A stretch of DNA of 38,522 nt from an uncultured Phascolarctobacterium sp. (GCA_905207485.1 CAJLLL010000013.1:1-38522), one strand, 5' to 3'; positions 15,901 to 24,168 are shown, counted from the stretch's first letter. The notes: a model not told the origin generated them from the sequence alone. Numbers and translations: made by a program.

Positions 15901-15999
15901 AAACCGCTTCCTTCAGGAACCTGTGATTACTGTCCGGCATGTGATATTTGCCGCCATTATTTAACTAAAGCTGCGGGAGGTGCAGAGGAAGATGTTTAA
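12982..15999 (+). CDS. addB: AddB-type subunit of the ATP-dependent helicase-nuclease
   Basis: This 1005-residue protein is a subunit of the AddAB complex that resects double-strand breaks for RecA. The N-terminal part is a helicase-like fold without a good Walker A motif, which is common in clostridial AddB and RexB. The C-terminal RecB-type nuclease (about 715-995) has D880-Y-K882 as the QDxK-like core and four cysteines in the Fe-S nuclease pattern: C723, then C981-x2-C984-x5-C990. GGAG at 12971-12974 supports the ATG. The stop overlaps the addA start region, so the two are translationally coupled. Confidence 0.9.
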   Translation: MNKLYCVPLGSSARQFFIKEIEKQGWENSLLVLPSGVLQSRAYAEGAVRVKNFDDVASGLLNANGYTNLKRISRRTQELIVEELLQNYAANNNLDYFNVLIEKKGFVKAVTSLIGQLSRSGAKMEEIYEALKSWDRQGKLGLKDREIADIYKAYCLKLKKEDWFDVEGLYRLAVYVLQQTKPVVPWKHLYFSEFYHFDGLQTELLHELKKHCGINVGLMYEGTRPEIFAATENTYGDLGGMLSVEKLKLSVPERADSLTVLAEQLGSETNIEYTGDNILLIEAASREQEIRTVLRRVKKLLQQGITADDIIILLRDFNFYAGLRNLSDEYGIPVSLPQTVKLNNEPLTELIYLLLKKAVPSTPAGSVADLWRILECQAVKMLFKFDSEKLLRLKADRFYQNSNVFVEDGKKVFDEANNAEFTRLLELAASIPSFAGINDYCKAVLDLLQQLNIASIIGRAYQNGCAGYAAIKNYLLAESKLKEILDVLQSDYAAGGMLEKKISVQEFADIFYEAVQGVELVLQKGDMGGVLITEAANIQGVCYKHVFLLGMREGEFPVLKTENWIYNDYERSMMAALGIDLPGTIAGLDEDRYFFAAAVASAQQTLTVSWHCDDKGGASPYVEMLQNTFANGTLKINKCEPVSANEAMSFNELAEKLAVTDRRNSWFTERFVNWQLRTDIDYLRQNCFDNYSGVLKDKGLLRQLQKHIGNNFSSTRLEDYAECPFKFMVKYLWQQQEYSETDENIAPLDSGNLMHAAAAEFIGRYLNKKIADYNLEDLLEEMQQIFDELSSQYQHSGKLKDTVLLTYQKENLLKRLLDFVKAEYKYAKEWHSYRPLAVERPFGPGTDLPLSIEDENGKPINLLGRIDRIDNGEHGIFVTDYKSGATPNTKKIEQGLDLQMPLYLMAAGKLAQSTGVLGGGYYTFKTSVRENNVYFNSEAKLPFKAKTIDYNEFLNETKQFINTYVSGMRSGDFKPLPSGTCDYCPACDICRHYLTKAAGGAEEDV

Positions 16000-18900
16000 T
16001 TTTACTGAAAATCAGTCCGCGGCAATCAATACATTAAACTGCAATGTATCAGTATCGGCAGGCGCGGGCAGCGGCAAAACGCGTGTTTTGGTAGAACGTT
16101 TTATCAACATACTTGCGCAGGGCATAAAAAATCCGCAGCAGGCTGTTATGCCTAAAGAAATACTGGCCATAACCTTTACGCGCAAGGCCGCAGGCGAGAT
16201 GAAAGAACGCATCCGCAAACGCCTGTATGAATTGGAAAAAGAAGATACGGCCAACCGTGAATTCTGGCATCTGCAGCGACAGAATTTTGACCAGGCGCGT
16301 ATCAGCACTATTCATGGTTTTTGCAACGGCATTTTAAAGGAAAGTCCTGTTGAAACAGAACTTGACCCATCTTTTAATGTTGCCGAAGAAAATGATATGA
16401 CAGAGTTTTTGCAAACCGGTATTTTTAACTACATAAAAAAAGAGTTGGCAGAACATAACGCTGACGTGGAAACTTTGGCGCGAGCATATGGCATAGACGG
16501 CTTTAAAAACCAGTTATATACAATTTACGTCCATGCTGATGAAATTTTAGCCTTTGGTAATTTGGCTGCGCTGTATAAAGTTGACGAAAATACAGTGCAT
16601 GATAAACAGACGGAACTTGTACAACTTATTGATGAACTTATTGCCGGCATTGACACGGTAGTTAAACCCAGCAGCAAAAATCATTATCCAGAACTTTTGA
16701 ATTTACAGGAAAACAGAACGGCTATTGTTGATGCTGTGCGCGATTTTGCAGCAGAAGAAAACAGGGCTGTGCTTGATAAATATATTGACAGTATGGCTAA
16801 AAGCGCCAAAGATAAAGTAATTGTTGCCGCCGCTCAGAAGGTTTTAGAAGCTTTATACCAGAGTGTGATTGATAAACGCGCTCAGGAACTTGTTATCTGC
16901 TGGCAGCAGGTTTTGCAGGGCTGCACGGATTACATTAAAACCTTGCAAACTGAACAGAATTTAATCGGCTTTGACGATTTGGAAAGCATGGCATTGAACT
17001 TGCTGGCAAATTCGCCTGATATACGCCATAAATACCAGCAAAACTTTAACTATATTATGGTTGATGAGTTTCAGGATACCAATGAACGCCAGCGTGAAAT
17101 TGTTTATCTGCTCTGCGGCGATGACAAAAATGTGCTGACAGGCAATAAACTATTTATAGTTGGCGACCCCAAACAATCAATTTACCGTTTCCGTGGAGCG
17201 GATGTAAATGTATTTGCACGAGTGCGGCGGGATATTGCTGCAAGCGGAGGAGTTAATATTTCCATGGATGACAACTTCCGCACGGTAGATAAAATACTTG
17301 ATTTATGCAATAATACTTTTCCTGATTTGTTGGGACTTGATGAAAGTAAAGATGTATTTTTTGAAGCCTTAAAAGCCAACCGCAGCAGTGATTTGCTGCC
17401 GGAGCTGCTTGTGATAAGCCATGATGCCGAAACAGCACAGACAGAACCGCGTCAGGCAGAAGCCTGTGCCATAGCGCAGAAGATTAAAACACTGCATGAT
17501 AATGGCACGCCTTACAGCGATATTGTTATTTTGCTGCGCGCTATGACTAACGTAAGCTGCTACGAAAATACGCTGAACAGTGCTGGTATACCCTGCATGG
17601 TAGTGGATGGCAAAGGTTTCTATGAACGTCAGGAGATTATTGACGTTATTAATTTGCTGACTTTTTGTGCTGACAGCCGTCGCAGTTTAGAGCTTGCGGG
17701 TGTGCTGCGGTCTCCGTATTTTGCTGTTGATGATGAAACAATTACCAAACTGTTTTTTAAATTACAGGATAACCGCGATACTTATGAAAGCCTGTGGCAG
17801 CTTTTGCAAAATAACAACTGGCAGGATTATTTAGGTGAAAGCAAAGCACAGCAGCTTGAATATTGTGCCGTAGTTTTGAAAGATATTTATAATGCAGCAT
17901 CTGCTTTGCCGCTGACGGATTTATTAATACATATTGCTGATGTATTGAACCTTAATGCTGTTTTGGCAGCACAGCCCGGAGGCGAAGAACAGCTTGCCAA
18001 TGTAAAAAAACTGTTCAGCCTGGCTGGTGATTTTTGCCTGCGCCGCCAGGGAGGGCTGCGTGAATATTTGGAATACATCAAAAAATTGCGCGTAATGGAA
18101 GTGCGGGAAGCATCGGCAACGGTTGATAATATGCGTGAAGCGATTACCATTATGACCATTCATAAATCAAAGGGATTAGAATTTCCGACAGTTATTCTGC
18201 CTTCGCTGGATTCATCTGCACAATCTGATAAGAATGCAATCCGTTTTAATAAAAATATAGGTTTAGGCATTAAAGCAGATGTTAATGGCAAGTTGTGTGA
18301 AAGCACTGTATTTAAAAAAGTTGCGGAAATAAATAAGGCCTTGGATGATGATGAAAAACAGCGCCAATTTTATGTTGCTGTTACACGTGCCAAAGACAGA
18401 CTGATTTTATCAGGAGTAAGCAAAACAAAAAACGATAAAGGGAAATGGTTTAAAACTTTGCAGGCAATATTAACAGGGTATGAAGGTATTAATGTTACAG
18501 TGCTTGATGCTGCTGATATTGCTGCGCCTGAGCAATTAACAAAAGAAGCAATTGCTGTAAATTTAACAGCGGAAGTGCAAAACAATATTAAACCGCTTGT
18601 TGCTTACGGCAGGTCATGGCAGCAGAGTTTTTCTGCATCTGCTTTGCAGCAGTATGAAATTTGCCCGCGCAGTTATTATTACCACTACATTTTGCAAATG
18701 CCAATGGTGGAACCTGAATTTGATGGCAACACCGGTATGGAGGCACGCACTTTAGGCACGTTAATTCATGAAGCACTTGAAAAATATAACGGTGATGCCA
18801 AAAAAGCATTAATGCAGGCAGCATACAATAATAATGTTCCGTTTGTCAATTTGGATGAAGCAGAAAAAATGCTTAACGACTATCTTAAAAGCAGTTTGTA

Positions 18901-19321
18901 TCCCGGTTTAAAAGCCAGACAGCTTCACGAAACAGAATTTAATCTGCCGTTACTTGAAGAATACGGCATCAATGCAAATTGCCATGGCTATATAGATAAT
19001 ATAGTTTATAATGATGACGGTACTTTGCGGATTGTTGATTACAAAACAGGGCAGGTTCCCAAAGAAGTGCAAAAAGGTTATGTATATCAGCTTGCGCTGT
19101 ATAAAACTGCTGCGGAAAAAATGTTTAAAATGCCTGTAAAGAACGCCGAACTGCACTTTTTGCGCGGCTGCGTAAGTTTTTCCCTGCCGGATGATTTTGA
19201 TATGCAGCAGATTGCGGCTGATTTGAAAAATATTTTTGATAAAGAAAATGAACAGGACTTTGAATGCCGCACAGGTTATTGCCGTAGCTGCCCATACAGC
19301 TATTTTTGCAGGAAAAGATAA
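15992..19321 (+). CDS. addA: AddA helicase-nuclease subunit
   Basis: This 1109-residue UvrD/RecB-type enzyme unwinds DNA and cuts the nascent strand. Walker A AGAGSGKT is at 23-30; LAITFTRKAAGEMKERI, the VDEFQDTN Walker B and GDPKQSIYRFRGAD follow; VAVTRAKDRL is motif VI. The nuclease domain near the C-terminus contains IVDYKTGQ. Unusually, it also has C891, then C1097-x2-C1100-x5-C1106, the same four-cysteine layout as AddB. ATG 15992 is chosen with GGGAGG at 15975-15980; GTG 15980 lacks a ribosome binding site. It overlaps the addB end by 8 bp. Confidence 0.93.
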   Translation: MFNFTENQSAAINTLNCNVSVSAGAGSGKTRVLVERFINILAQGIKNPQQAVMPKEILAITFTRKAAGEMKERIRKRLYELEKEDTANREFWHLQRQNFDQARISTIHGFCNGILKESPVETELDPSFNVAEENDMTEFLQTGIFNYIKKELAEHNADVETLARAYGIDGFKNQLYTIYVHADEILAFGNLAALYKVDENTVHDKQTELVQLIDELIAGIDTVVKPSSKNHYPELLNLQENRTAIVDAVRDFAAEENRAVLDKYIDSMAKSAKDKVIVAAAQKVLEALYQSVIDKRAQELVICWQQVLQGCTDYIKTLQTEQNLIGFDDLESMALNLLANSPDIRHKYQQNFNYIMVDEFQDTNERQREIVYLLCGDDKNVLTGNKLFIVGDPKQSIYRFRGADVNVFARVRRDIAASGGVNISMDDNFRTVDKILDLCNNTFPDLLGLDESKDVFFEALKANRSSDLLPELLVISHDAETAQTEPRQAEACAIAQKIKTLHDNGTPYSDIVILLRAMTNVSCYENTLNSAGIPCMVVDGKGFYERQEIIDVINLLTFCADSRRSLELAGVLRSPYFAVDDETITKLFFKLQDNRDTYESLWQLLQNNNWQDYLGESKAQQLEYCAVVLKDIYNAASALPLTDLLIHIADVLNLNAVLAAQPGGEEQLANVKKLFSLAGDFCLRRQGGLREYLEYIKKLRVMEVREASATVDNMREAITIMTIHKSKGLEFPTVILPSLDSSAQSDKNAIRFNKNIGLGIKADVNGKLCESTVFKKVAEINKALDDDEKQRQFYVAVTRAKDRLILSGVSKTKNDKGKWFKTLQAILTGYEGINVTVLDAADIAAPEQLTKEAIAVNLTAEVQNNIKPLVAYGRSWQQSFSASALQQYEICPRSYYYHYILQMPMVEPEFDGNTGMEARTLGTLIHEALEKYNGDAKKALMQAAYNNNVPFVNLDEAEKMLNDYLKSSLYPGLKARQLHETEFNLPLLEEYGINANCHGYIDNIVYNDDGTLRIVDYKTGQVPKEVQKGYVYQLALYKTAAEKMFKMPVKNAELHFLRGCVSFSLPDDFDMQQIAADLKNIFDKENEQDFECRTGYCRSCPYSYFCRKR

Positions 19322-19400
19322 TATTGACGGCGCGTATGGCAAAAATAACCGCAATATAGTATAATGTACACATAAAATTTGATTAAGAGGTGTTGATATA

Positions 19401-20345
19401 ATGAAAACTAAAATTACTGAACTCTTAGGCATTAAATATCCTATTATTCAGGGCGGCATGGCATGGACGAGTGATGCTAACCTGGCTGCTGCTGTTTCCA
19501 ACGCAGGCGGTGCCGGCATTATTGCTACCGGCGGACGCACTACCGAATGGACTAAAGCAGAAATTCAAAAATGCAAAACTTTAACCGATAAACCGTTTGG
19601 CGTAAATCTAATGCTGATGGCTCCCAATGTAAATGAAATTATCGAAGTTGTCTGCGAAGAAAAGGTTGCTTTTGTAACCCTTGGTGCAGGCAACCCTGTA
19701 CCGCATATCGAAAAACTGCACAGCGCAGGCATTAAAGTTATTCCGGTTGTTCCGAATGTAAAACTTGCTAAACGCGTTGAAGCTGCCGGCGTTGATGCAA
19801 TGGTAATTGAAGGCATGGAAGGCGGCGGCCATATCGGCCAGCAGACCACCATGGCACTGATGACCAACGTGCTGCCGCTGGTTAAAAATGTACCTGTGCT
19901 GGTAGCAGGCGGCATCAGCGACGGCCGCGGCATTGCTGCTGCTCTTTTAATGGGCGCTGATGGTGTACAGATGGGCTCCCGTTTTATTCTTACAACTGAA
20001 TGCCCGACTCATCCGCGTGCAAAACAGGCAATTATCGATGCTACTGATACTGATTCCGCAGTCACCGGTTTCAGCCGCAACAATGCAGTACGCTGCCTGA
20101 AAAACGAATTTACCAAAGAATACCTTGCTAAAGAATGCGCAGGCGCACCTCAGCAGGAACTGAATGATTTTGCTACCGGTACCAACCGCATGGGTGCAGT
20201 TGACGGCGATATTGAACACGGCGCTGTTCTTGTAGGCCAGAGCCTTAACGTACTCAATGAAATTCTGCCCTGCAAAGAAGTAATGGAAAAACTGGTTGCT
20301 GAAGCAAGAGAAACCCTTGCTAATGCTAAAAATATCGAACTGTAA
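19401..20345 (+). CDS. fabK: Enoyl-ACP reductase II (FabK, FMN-dependent)
   Basis: This 314-residue TIM-barrel flavoprotein of the nitronate monooxygenase/FabK family catalyses the last reduction of fatty acid elongation, trans-2-enoyl-ACP to acyl-ACP. It shows YPIIQGGMAW at the first strand, PFGVNLML, EGMEGGGHIG with the catalytic-type His, VLVAGGISDGRG and GADGVQMGSRF for FMN phosphate binding. The start has AGAGGTG at 19386-19392. A TATAAT at 19360-19365 is a likely -10 with only a weak -35. It stands alone rather than in a fab operon, so a broader nitronate monooxygenase role cannot be excluded. Confidence 0.82.
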   Translation: MKTKITELLGIKYPIIQGGMAWTSDANLAAAVSNAGGAGIIATGGRTTEWTKAEIQKCKTLTDKPFGVNLMLMAPNVNEIIEVVCEEKVAFVTLGAGNPVPHIEKLHSAGIKVIPVVPNVKLAKRVEAAGVDAMVIEGMEGGGHIGQQTTMALMTNVLPLVKNVPVLVAGGISDGRGIAAALLMGADGVQMGSRFILTTECPTHPRAKQAIIDATDTDSAVTGFSRNNAVRCLKNEFTKEYLAKECAGAPQQELNDFATGTNRMGAVDGDIEHGAVLVGQSLNVLNEILPCKEVMEKLVAEARETLANAKNIEL

Positions 20346-20360
20346 GAAATAAACAAATAA

Positions 20361-20410
20361 AAAATCCCGGAAGTACAGCCTTAACAGGATTCGGCTTCCG
20401 GGATTTTTTT
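20361..20410 (+). terminator. Terminator after fabK
   Basis: AAAATCCCGGAAG (20361-20373) pairs with CTTCCGGGATTTT (20395-20407) across a 21-nt loop, followed by more T residues. Confidence 0.9.
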
Positions 20411-20471
20411 ATGCCATTTATATAAAATGTTAAAATTTTAATTAACACAGAATATTAATTGTTTGCTGGCA

Positions 20472-20508
20472 TTGACAAGATAATTATTATTGATTATAAT
20501 AATTACAA
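20472..20508 (+). promoter_or_regulatory. ahpC promoter with overlapping PerR box
   Basis: TTGACA (20472-20477) and TATAAT (20495-20500) are perfect and 17 bp apart. TTATAATAATTACAA at 20494-20508 matches the PerR box TTATAATNATTATAA at 13 of 14 defined positions and covers the -10. A larger palindrome with 9-bp perfect arms spans 20482-20504. Repression by the PerR-like protein encoded at 346 and release by peroxide is the natural reading. Confidence 0.8.
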
Positions 20509-20545
20509 AGTTAGCCTAAGCTAACAAAAGAAAGGAAGTGTTATT

Positions 20546-21109
20546 ATGTCATTAATTAACAAAGAAGTAAGCGATTTTTCCGTGCAGGCTTTTCATAAAG
20601 GTGAATTTAAAACTGTGAGCAAAGCTGATATACTCGGTAAGTGGAGCGTATTTTTCTTCTATCCGGCAGATTTTACTTTTGTCTGCCCGACAGAATTGGA
20701 AGACCTTGCCAATAAATATGCGGAATTTCAAAAAATAGGCTGCGAAATTTATTCTGTTTCGTGCGATAGCCATTTTGTACATAAAGCATGGCACGATGCA
20801 TCTAAAACCATTCAGAAAATTGAATATCCGATGCTGGCAGACCCGACCGGAAAACTGGCGCGTGATTTTGATGTAATGATTGAAGAAGATGGTATGGCAG
20901 AACGCGGCAGCTTTATAGTTAATCCTGAAGGAAAAATTGTTGCTTATGAAGTTATTGCCGGCAATGTAGGTCGTAATGCCGATGAACTTTTCCGTCGAGT
21001 ACAGGCCAGCCAGTTTGTTGCCGAACACGGCGACCAGGTTTGCCCTGCTAAATGGCAGCCGGGCGCTGAAACTTTGAAACCGAGCCTTGACCTTGTAGGA
21101 TTACTGTAA
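20546..21109 (+). CDS. ahpC: Alkyl hydroperoxide reductase subunit C (2-Cys peroxiredoxin)
   Basis: This 187-residue cytoplasmic peroxidase reduces hydrogen peroxide and organic hydroperoxides. The peroxidatic cysteine is C47 in DFTFVCPTE, and the resolving cysteine is about C166 in DQVCPAKW, so it is a typical 2-Cys enzyme of the AhpC/Prx1 class. Length is standard. GAAAGGAAG directly upstream serves the ATG. The TAA overlaps the next ATG by one base (TAATG), coupling it to its reductase. Expression is predicted to be controlled by the PerR box in the promoter. Confidence 0.96.
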   Translation: MSLINKEVSDFSVQAFHKGEFKTVSKADILGKWSVFFFYPADFTFVCPTELEDLANKYAEFQKIGCEIYSVSCDSHFVHKAWHDASKTIQKIEYPMLADPTGKLARDFDVMIEEDGMAERGSFIVNPEGKIVAYEVIAGNVGRNADELFRRVQASQFVAEHGDQVCPAKWQPGAETLKPSLDLVGLL

Positions 21110-22725
21110 TGAAAACCTTGTATGACGTTGTTGTAATAGGCGGCGGCCCTGCCGGATTAACGGCTGCGTTGTATCTTGCGCGTGCAAGGTACAGTGTTTT
21201 GGTAATAGAAAAAGAAAAGTTCGGCGGGCAGATTACCATTACTGCCGATGTAGTAAATTATCCCGGCGTAATGCAGGGCAGCGGTGCTGAAATTACTGCT
21301 GTTATGCGTAAACAGGCTGAAAGTTTTGGTGCAGAATTTTTGCTGGCAGAAGCAACCGGACTTGATATGCGAGATACCTTAAAAATGGTGCATACATCAA
21401 AAGGCGATATACAGGCTTTTGGCGTACTTCTGGCAACAGGGGCTCATCCGCGCAAAATAGGCTTTGCTGGTGAAGAAGAATTTAAAGGGCGCGGCGTGGC
21501 GTATTGTGCAACCTGTGATGGTGAGTTTTTTACCGGCATGGATATTTTCGTAGTTGGCGGTGGTTTTGCAGCGGCAGAAGAAGCGGTATTTTTAACGCGT
21601 TATGCACGCAGCGTTACAATTTTGGTACGCAGTGATGATTTTACCTGTGCCGCGGCAACAGCCGAACTTGCAAAAAAGCATCCTAAAATAAAAATCTGTT
21701 ACAATACTGTAGTGGACGAAGTGCAAGGCGATAGCAAGCTTATATTATTGCGTTACCGCAATACCCAAAACGGTACTGTTACCGAGTACCGTCCGCCGGA
21801 AGGCGAAGGCTTTGGCGTTTTTGTATTTGCCGGTTACGAGCCTGCGACAGAACTTGTTAAAGGACTGGCCGAACTTGACCAATACGGCTACATTATTACT
21901 GATGTTAACCAGAGAACAAATGTGGAAGGCCTTTATGCGGCCGGTGACGTCTGCATTAAAAATCTGCGTCAGGTGGTAACTGCCGTAAGTGATGGCGCAC
22001 GTGCGGCAACAGAACTGGAAAAATACGCCTGTATGATGCAAAATAAAACCGGTATTAAGCCGGAGTTTAAAACACCGGAAGTTTCAGCAAAGCAGGAGAC
22101 AGCAAAACAAGAATCGGCAAAAAACGGTGAAATTTTTACTGCGGCGATAAAAGCCCAGCTGCAAACGGTATTTGAAAAAATGCAGCAGCCGCTGATTTTG
22201 GAAGTAAGCCTCGATGATAGGGAAATATCTAAAGAACTGCAATACTATGTGCATGAAATGGCAGCCTTGACTGACAAACTTGCTGTAACAAACGGCAACG
22301 AAGCGGAAAAACCTTGTGTCCGTGTTCTGAACGCCGATGGCAGCTATACCGGCATTGCCTTTCACGGCGTACCGGGCGGGCACGAGTTCAATTCATTTGT
22401 TATCTCTTTGTACAATGCGGCTGGTCCCGGTCAGGCGGTTGACGGAGCGACGCTTAACAAAATAAAAAGTTTGAACAAAAAGCTTGATTTAAAAATACTG
22501 GTATCGCTTTCCTGCACAATGTGCCCGGAGCTTGTTATGGCGGCGCAGCGCATTGCGGCAGAAAGCCCGAATGTTACCGCAGAAGTATATGACATTAATC
22601 ATTTTGCTGAACTGAAAACAAAATATAATATTATGAGCGTTCCGTGTATGGTTATTAATGATGACAAAGTTGTTTTTGGTAAAAAGAATATTGCAGAACT
22701 TGCGGAAATTCTAAGCAAATATTAA
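21109..22725 (+). CDS. AhpF-like peroxiredoxin reductase with reversed domain order
   Basis: This 538-residue flavoprotein probably passes electrons from NAD(P)H to AhpC. Residues 1-310 are a thioredoxin-reductase module: FAD motif GGGPAG at 11-16, redox pair C133-A-T-C136, NAD(P) motif VVGGGFAAAEEA, and YAAGDV. An Ala/Lys/Glu/Gln-rich linker (about 320-345) leads to two thioredoxin-like folds similar to the AhpF N-terminal domain, with redox pair C469-T-M-C472. In enterobacterial AhpF the thioredoxin-like part comes first, so the order here is swapped. It is translationally coupled to ahpC and followed by a terminator. Confidence 0.9.
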   Translation: MKTLYDVVVIGGGPAGLTAALYLARARYSVLVIEKEKFGGQITITADVVNYPGVMQGSGAEITAVMRKQAESFGAEFLLAEATGLDMRDTLKMVHTSKGDIQAFGVLLATGAHPRKIGFAGEEEFKGRGVAYCATCDGEFFTGMDIFVVGGGFAAAEEAVFLTRYARSVTILVRSDDFTCAAATAELAKKHPKIKICYNTVVDEVQGDSKLILLRYRNTQNGTVTEYRPPEGEGFGVFVFAGYEPATELVKGLAELDQYGYIITDVNQRTNVEGLYAAGDVCIKNLRQVVTAVSDGARAATELEKYACMMQNKTGIKPEFKTPEVSAKQETAKQESAKNGEIFTAAIKAQLQTVFEKMQQPLILEVSLDDREISKELQYYVHEMAALTDKLAVTNGNEAEKPCVRVLNADGSYTGIAFHGVPGGHEFNSFVISLYNAAGPGQAVDGATLNKIKSLNKKLDLKILVSLSCTMCPELVMAAQRIAAESPNVTAEVYDINHFAELKTKYNIMSVPCMVINDDKVVFGKKNIAELAEILSKY

Positions 22726-22732
22726 CATCACG

Positions 22733-22765
22733 CAGCACATCTGTTACGGCAGGTGTGCTGTTTTT
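22733..22765 (+). terminator. Terminator after ahpC-ahpF
   Basis: CAGCACATCTG (22733-22743) pairs with CAGGTGTGCTG (22750-22760; one G-U pair) around a 6-nt loop, followed by five T. Confidence 0.9.
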
Positions 22766-22780
22766 ATTAATAAAAAAACG

Positions 22781-22789
22781 TGTTATACT
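22781..22789 (+). promoter_or_regulatory. Extended -10 promoter of the DUF4268-like gene
   Basis: TGTTATACT gives a TGn extension before a TATACT hexamer; no good -35 is visible. It sits between the previous terminator and the GTG start at 22822. Confidence 0.45.
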
Positions 22790-22821
22790 AATTATATAAG
22801 AAAATATATAGAGGTGATAAT

Positions 22822-23934
22822 GTGTTTGCAATTAATAAATCTAACAACAGTATTGCTGAAATACAAAAATGTACTTTTCATGAACTTGGTTTTAAAGAAC
22901 GTGAAAATCTGCAAGAGTGGATTGCCAAATCACCTAATTGTTTTGGAGAAGATTTGCTTATAATACAAAAAGAATTTAATGGGTTTAATGATACTAACGA
23001 ACGATTAGATTTGTTGGCTCTTGATCAAGACGGTTCTTTGGTAATTATTGAGAATAAATTGGACGATACTGGAAAAGATGTAGTTTGGCAATGTTTAAAA
23101 TATGTTTCTTATTGTTCTACTTTGACAAAGGCTCAAATTATAGAAATTTATCAAGATTATCTTGATAAAAATTCAATAAATGAAAATGCAAAAAATAATA
23201 TTTCTGAATTCTTTGATGGAAAACCATTGGAAGAAATAACTCTTAATGAGAATGACCAGCGAATGATTTTAGTAGCTGCTAATTTTAGAAAAGAAGTTAC
23301 TTCTACTGTTATGTGGATGCTAAATCACGGTATAAGTGTCAAATGTTTTAAAGTTACACCTTATCAATACAATGATAATCTTTTCCTTACAATGGAGCAA
23401 ATTATACCAGTTAAAGAAACTGCTGAGTATATAATTCAAATGGCCGATAAAGCAAAAGAAGTGCAGAGCGACAAAGATATAACAAAAGATATTGAAAATA
23501 TAAGAGTACAATATTGGACAAAATTACTGGAAAAATTTAATAATATTTCTTCTCAATACAGAAATATTAAACCTACTTCAAATCATTGGTTATCAAGTGG
23601 TGCCGGAGTATCAGGAATAACTTTTGCTTTTGATGCTACAACATGGTATTGTGGTGTTGAATTGATTATTAATTATGGAAGTAGAGAAGAAAATGAAACT
23701 ATTTTTAATAATTTATTGAAAGATAAAAAAATAATTGAAGAAAATTTTGGAGAAGAATTAAATTGGAAAATTTTGGGAGGTAAAAAGTCCTGTAGAATTT
23801 CTAATTACATTGAAGGAGTTAATATACGTAACTTAAGTGATTGGGAAAAGATGATAAATTATCATTGTGATACTATGGTTCGCTTTGAAAAGGCTTTACG
23901 AAACGAAATAAAAATTGCTGCCAAAAATTTATGA
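22822..23934 (+). CDS. PD-(D/E)XK nuclease-like protein with DUF4268-type C-terminus
   Basis: This is a 370-residue soluble protein. Near the N-terminus it has a restriction-endonuclease-like core: D63 in NERLDLLALD, then VIIENKL with E77-x-K79, followed by the WQCLKYVSYC helix, as in NucS/DUF91-like proteins. The C-terminal half (about 225-365) has YWTKLLEKFN and later aromatic strands, matching DUF4268 proteins. The GTG start has AGAGGTG upstream; an ATG two bases earlier is out of frame. The gene is clearly more AT-rich than its neighbours and stands alone between two housekeeping operons, suggesting acquisition. A defence or DNA-modification role is plausible but not shown. Confidence 0.75.
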   Translation: MFAINKSNNSIAEIQKCTFHELGFKERENLQEWIAKSPNCFGEDLLIIQKEFNGFNDTNERLDLLALDQDGSLVIIENKLDDTGKDVVWQCLKYVSYCSTLTKAQIIEIYQDYLDKNSINENAKNNISEFFDGKPLEEITLNENDQRMILVAANFRKEVTSTVMWMLNHGISVKCFKVTPYQYNDNLFLTMEQIIPVKETAEYIIQMADKAKEVQSDKDITKDIENIRVQYWTKLLEKFNNISSQYRNIKPTSNHWLSSGAGVSGITFAFDATTWYCGVELIINYGSREENETIFNNLLKDKKIIEENFGEELNWKILGGKKSCRISNYIEGVNIRNLSDWEKMINYHCDTMVRFEKALRNEIKIAAKNL

Positions 23935-23963
23935 TTTTTGAACTGTATTTTAACGTAAAAAAT

Positions 23964-23993
23964 TTGACTTATACGACTATGAAGTGTTACAAT
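23964..23993 (+). promoter_or_regulatory. Promoter of the pyr operon
   Basis: TTGACT (23964-23969) and TACAAT (23988-23993) are 18 bp apart. The start near 24000 leaves a leader of about 165 nt before pyrB. Confidence 0.75.
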
Positions 23994-24007
23994 AATAACA
24001 ACATAAA

Positions 24008-24110
24008 ACTTACCTTTAAATCGGTCCTGTGAGACTGTAAGGTAGACTTTTAGGTAACTTGTACTACAAGCCTTCCTATCCTCATGGGGACCGGAAGGCT
24101 TTTATTTTTA
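24008..24110 (+). promoter_or_regulatory. PyrR-type attenuator leader of the pyr operon
   Basis: A binding hairpin at about 24011-24044 has a lower stem TACCTT/AAGGTA, an upper stem CGGTC (24022-24026)/GACTG (24033-24037), and the loop sequence TCCTGTGAGA that matches the PyrR-binding consensus (UCC-n-G-n-GAG). The terminator stem AAGCCTTCC (24068-24076)/GGAAGGCTT (24093-24101) follows, with an inner TCC/GGGA helix and a T-rich tail. AAGG and GTAG at 24039-24045 can instead pair with CTAC and CCTT at 24064-24074, a possible antiterminator. High UMP/UTP with PyrR should favour termination. A further GCGGG/CCCGC hairpin (24118-24131) lies before the ribosome binding site. Confidence 0.85.
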
Positions 24111-24168
24111 TAAGTAAGCGGGCGTACCCGCAGATTTTGCTTAAATAAATACACAGGAGGTTTCTGCA

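Noticed and set aside
24008..24110. T-box leader
   Set aside because: There is no GGTGG-type T-box sequence; the loop instead matches the PyrR-binding consensus.
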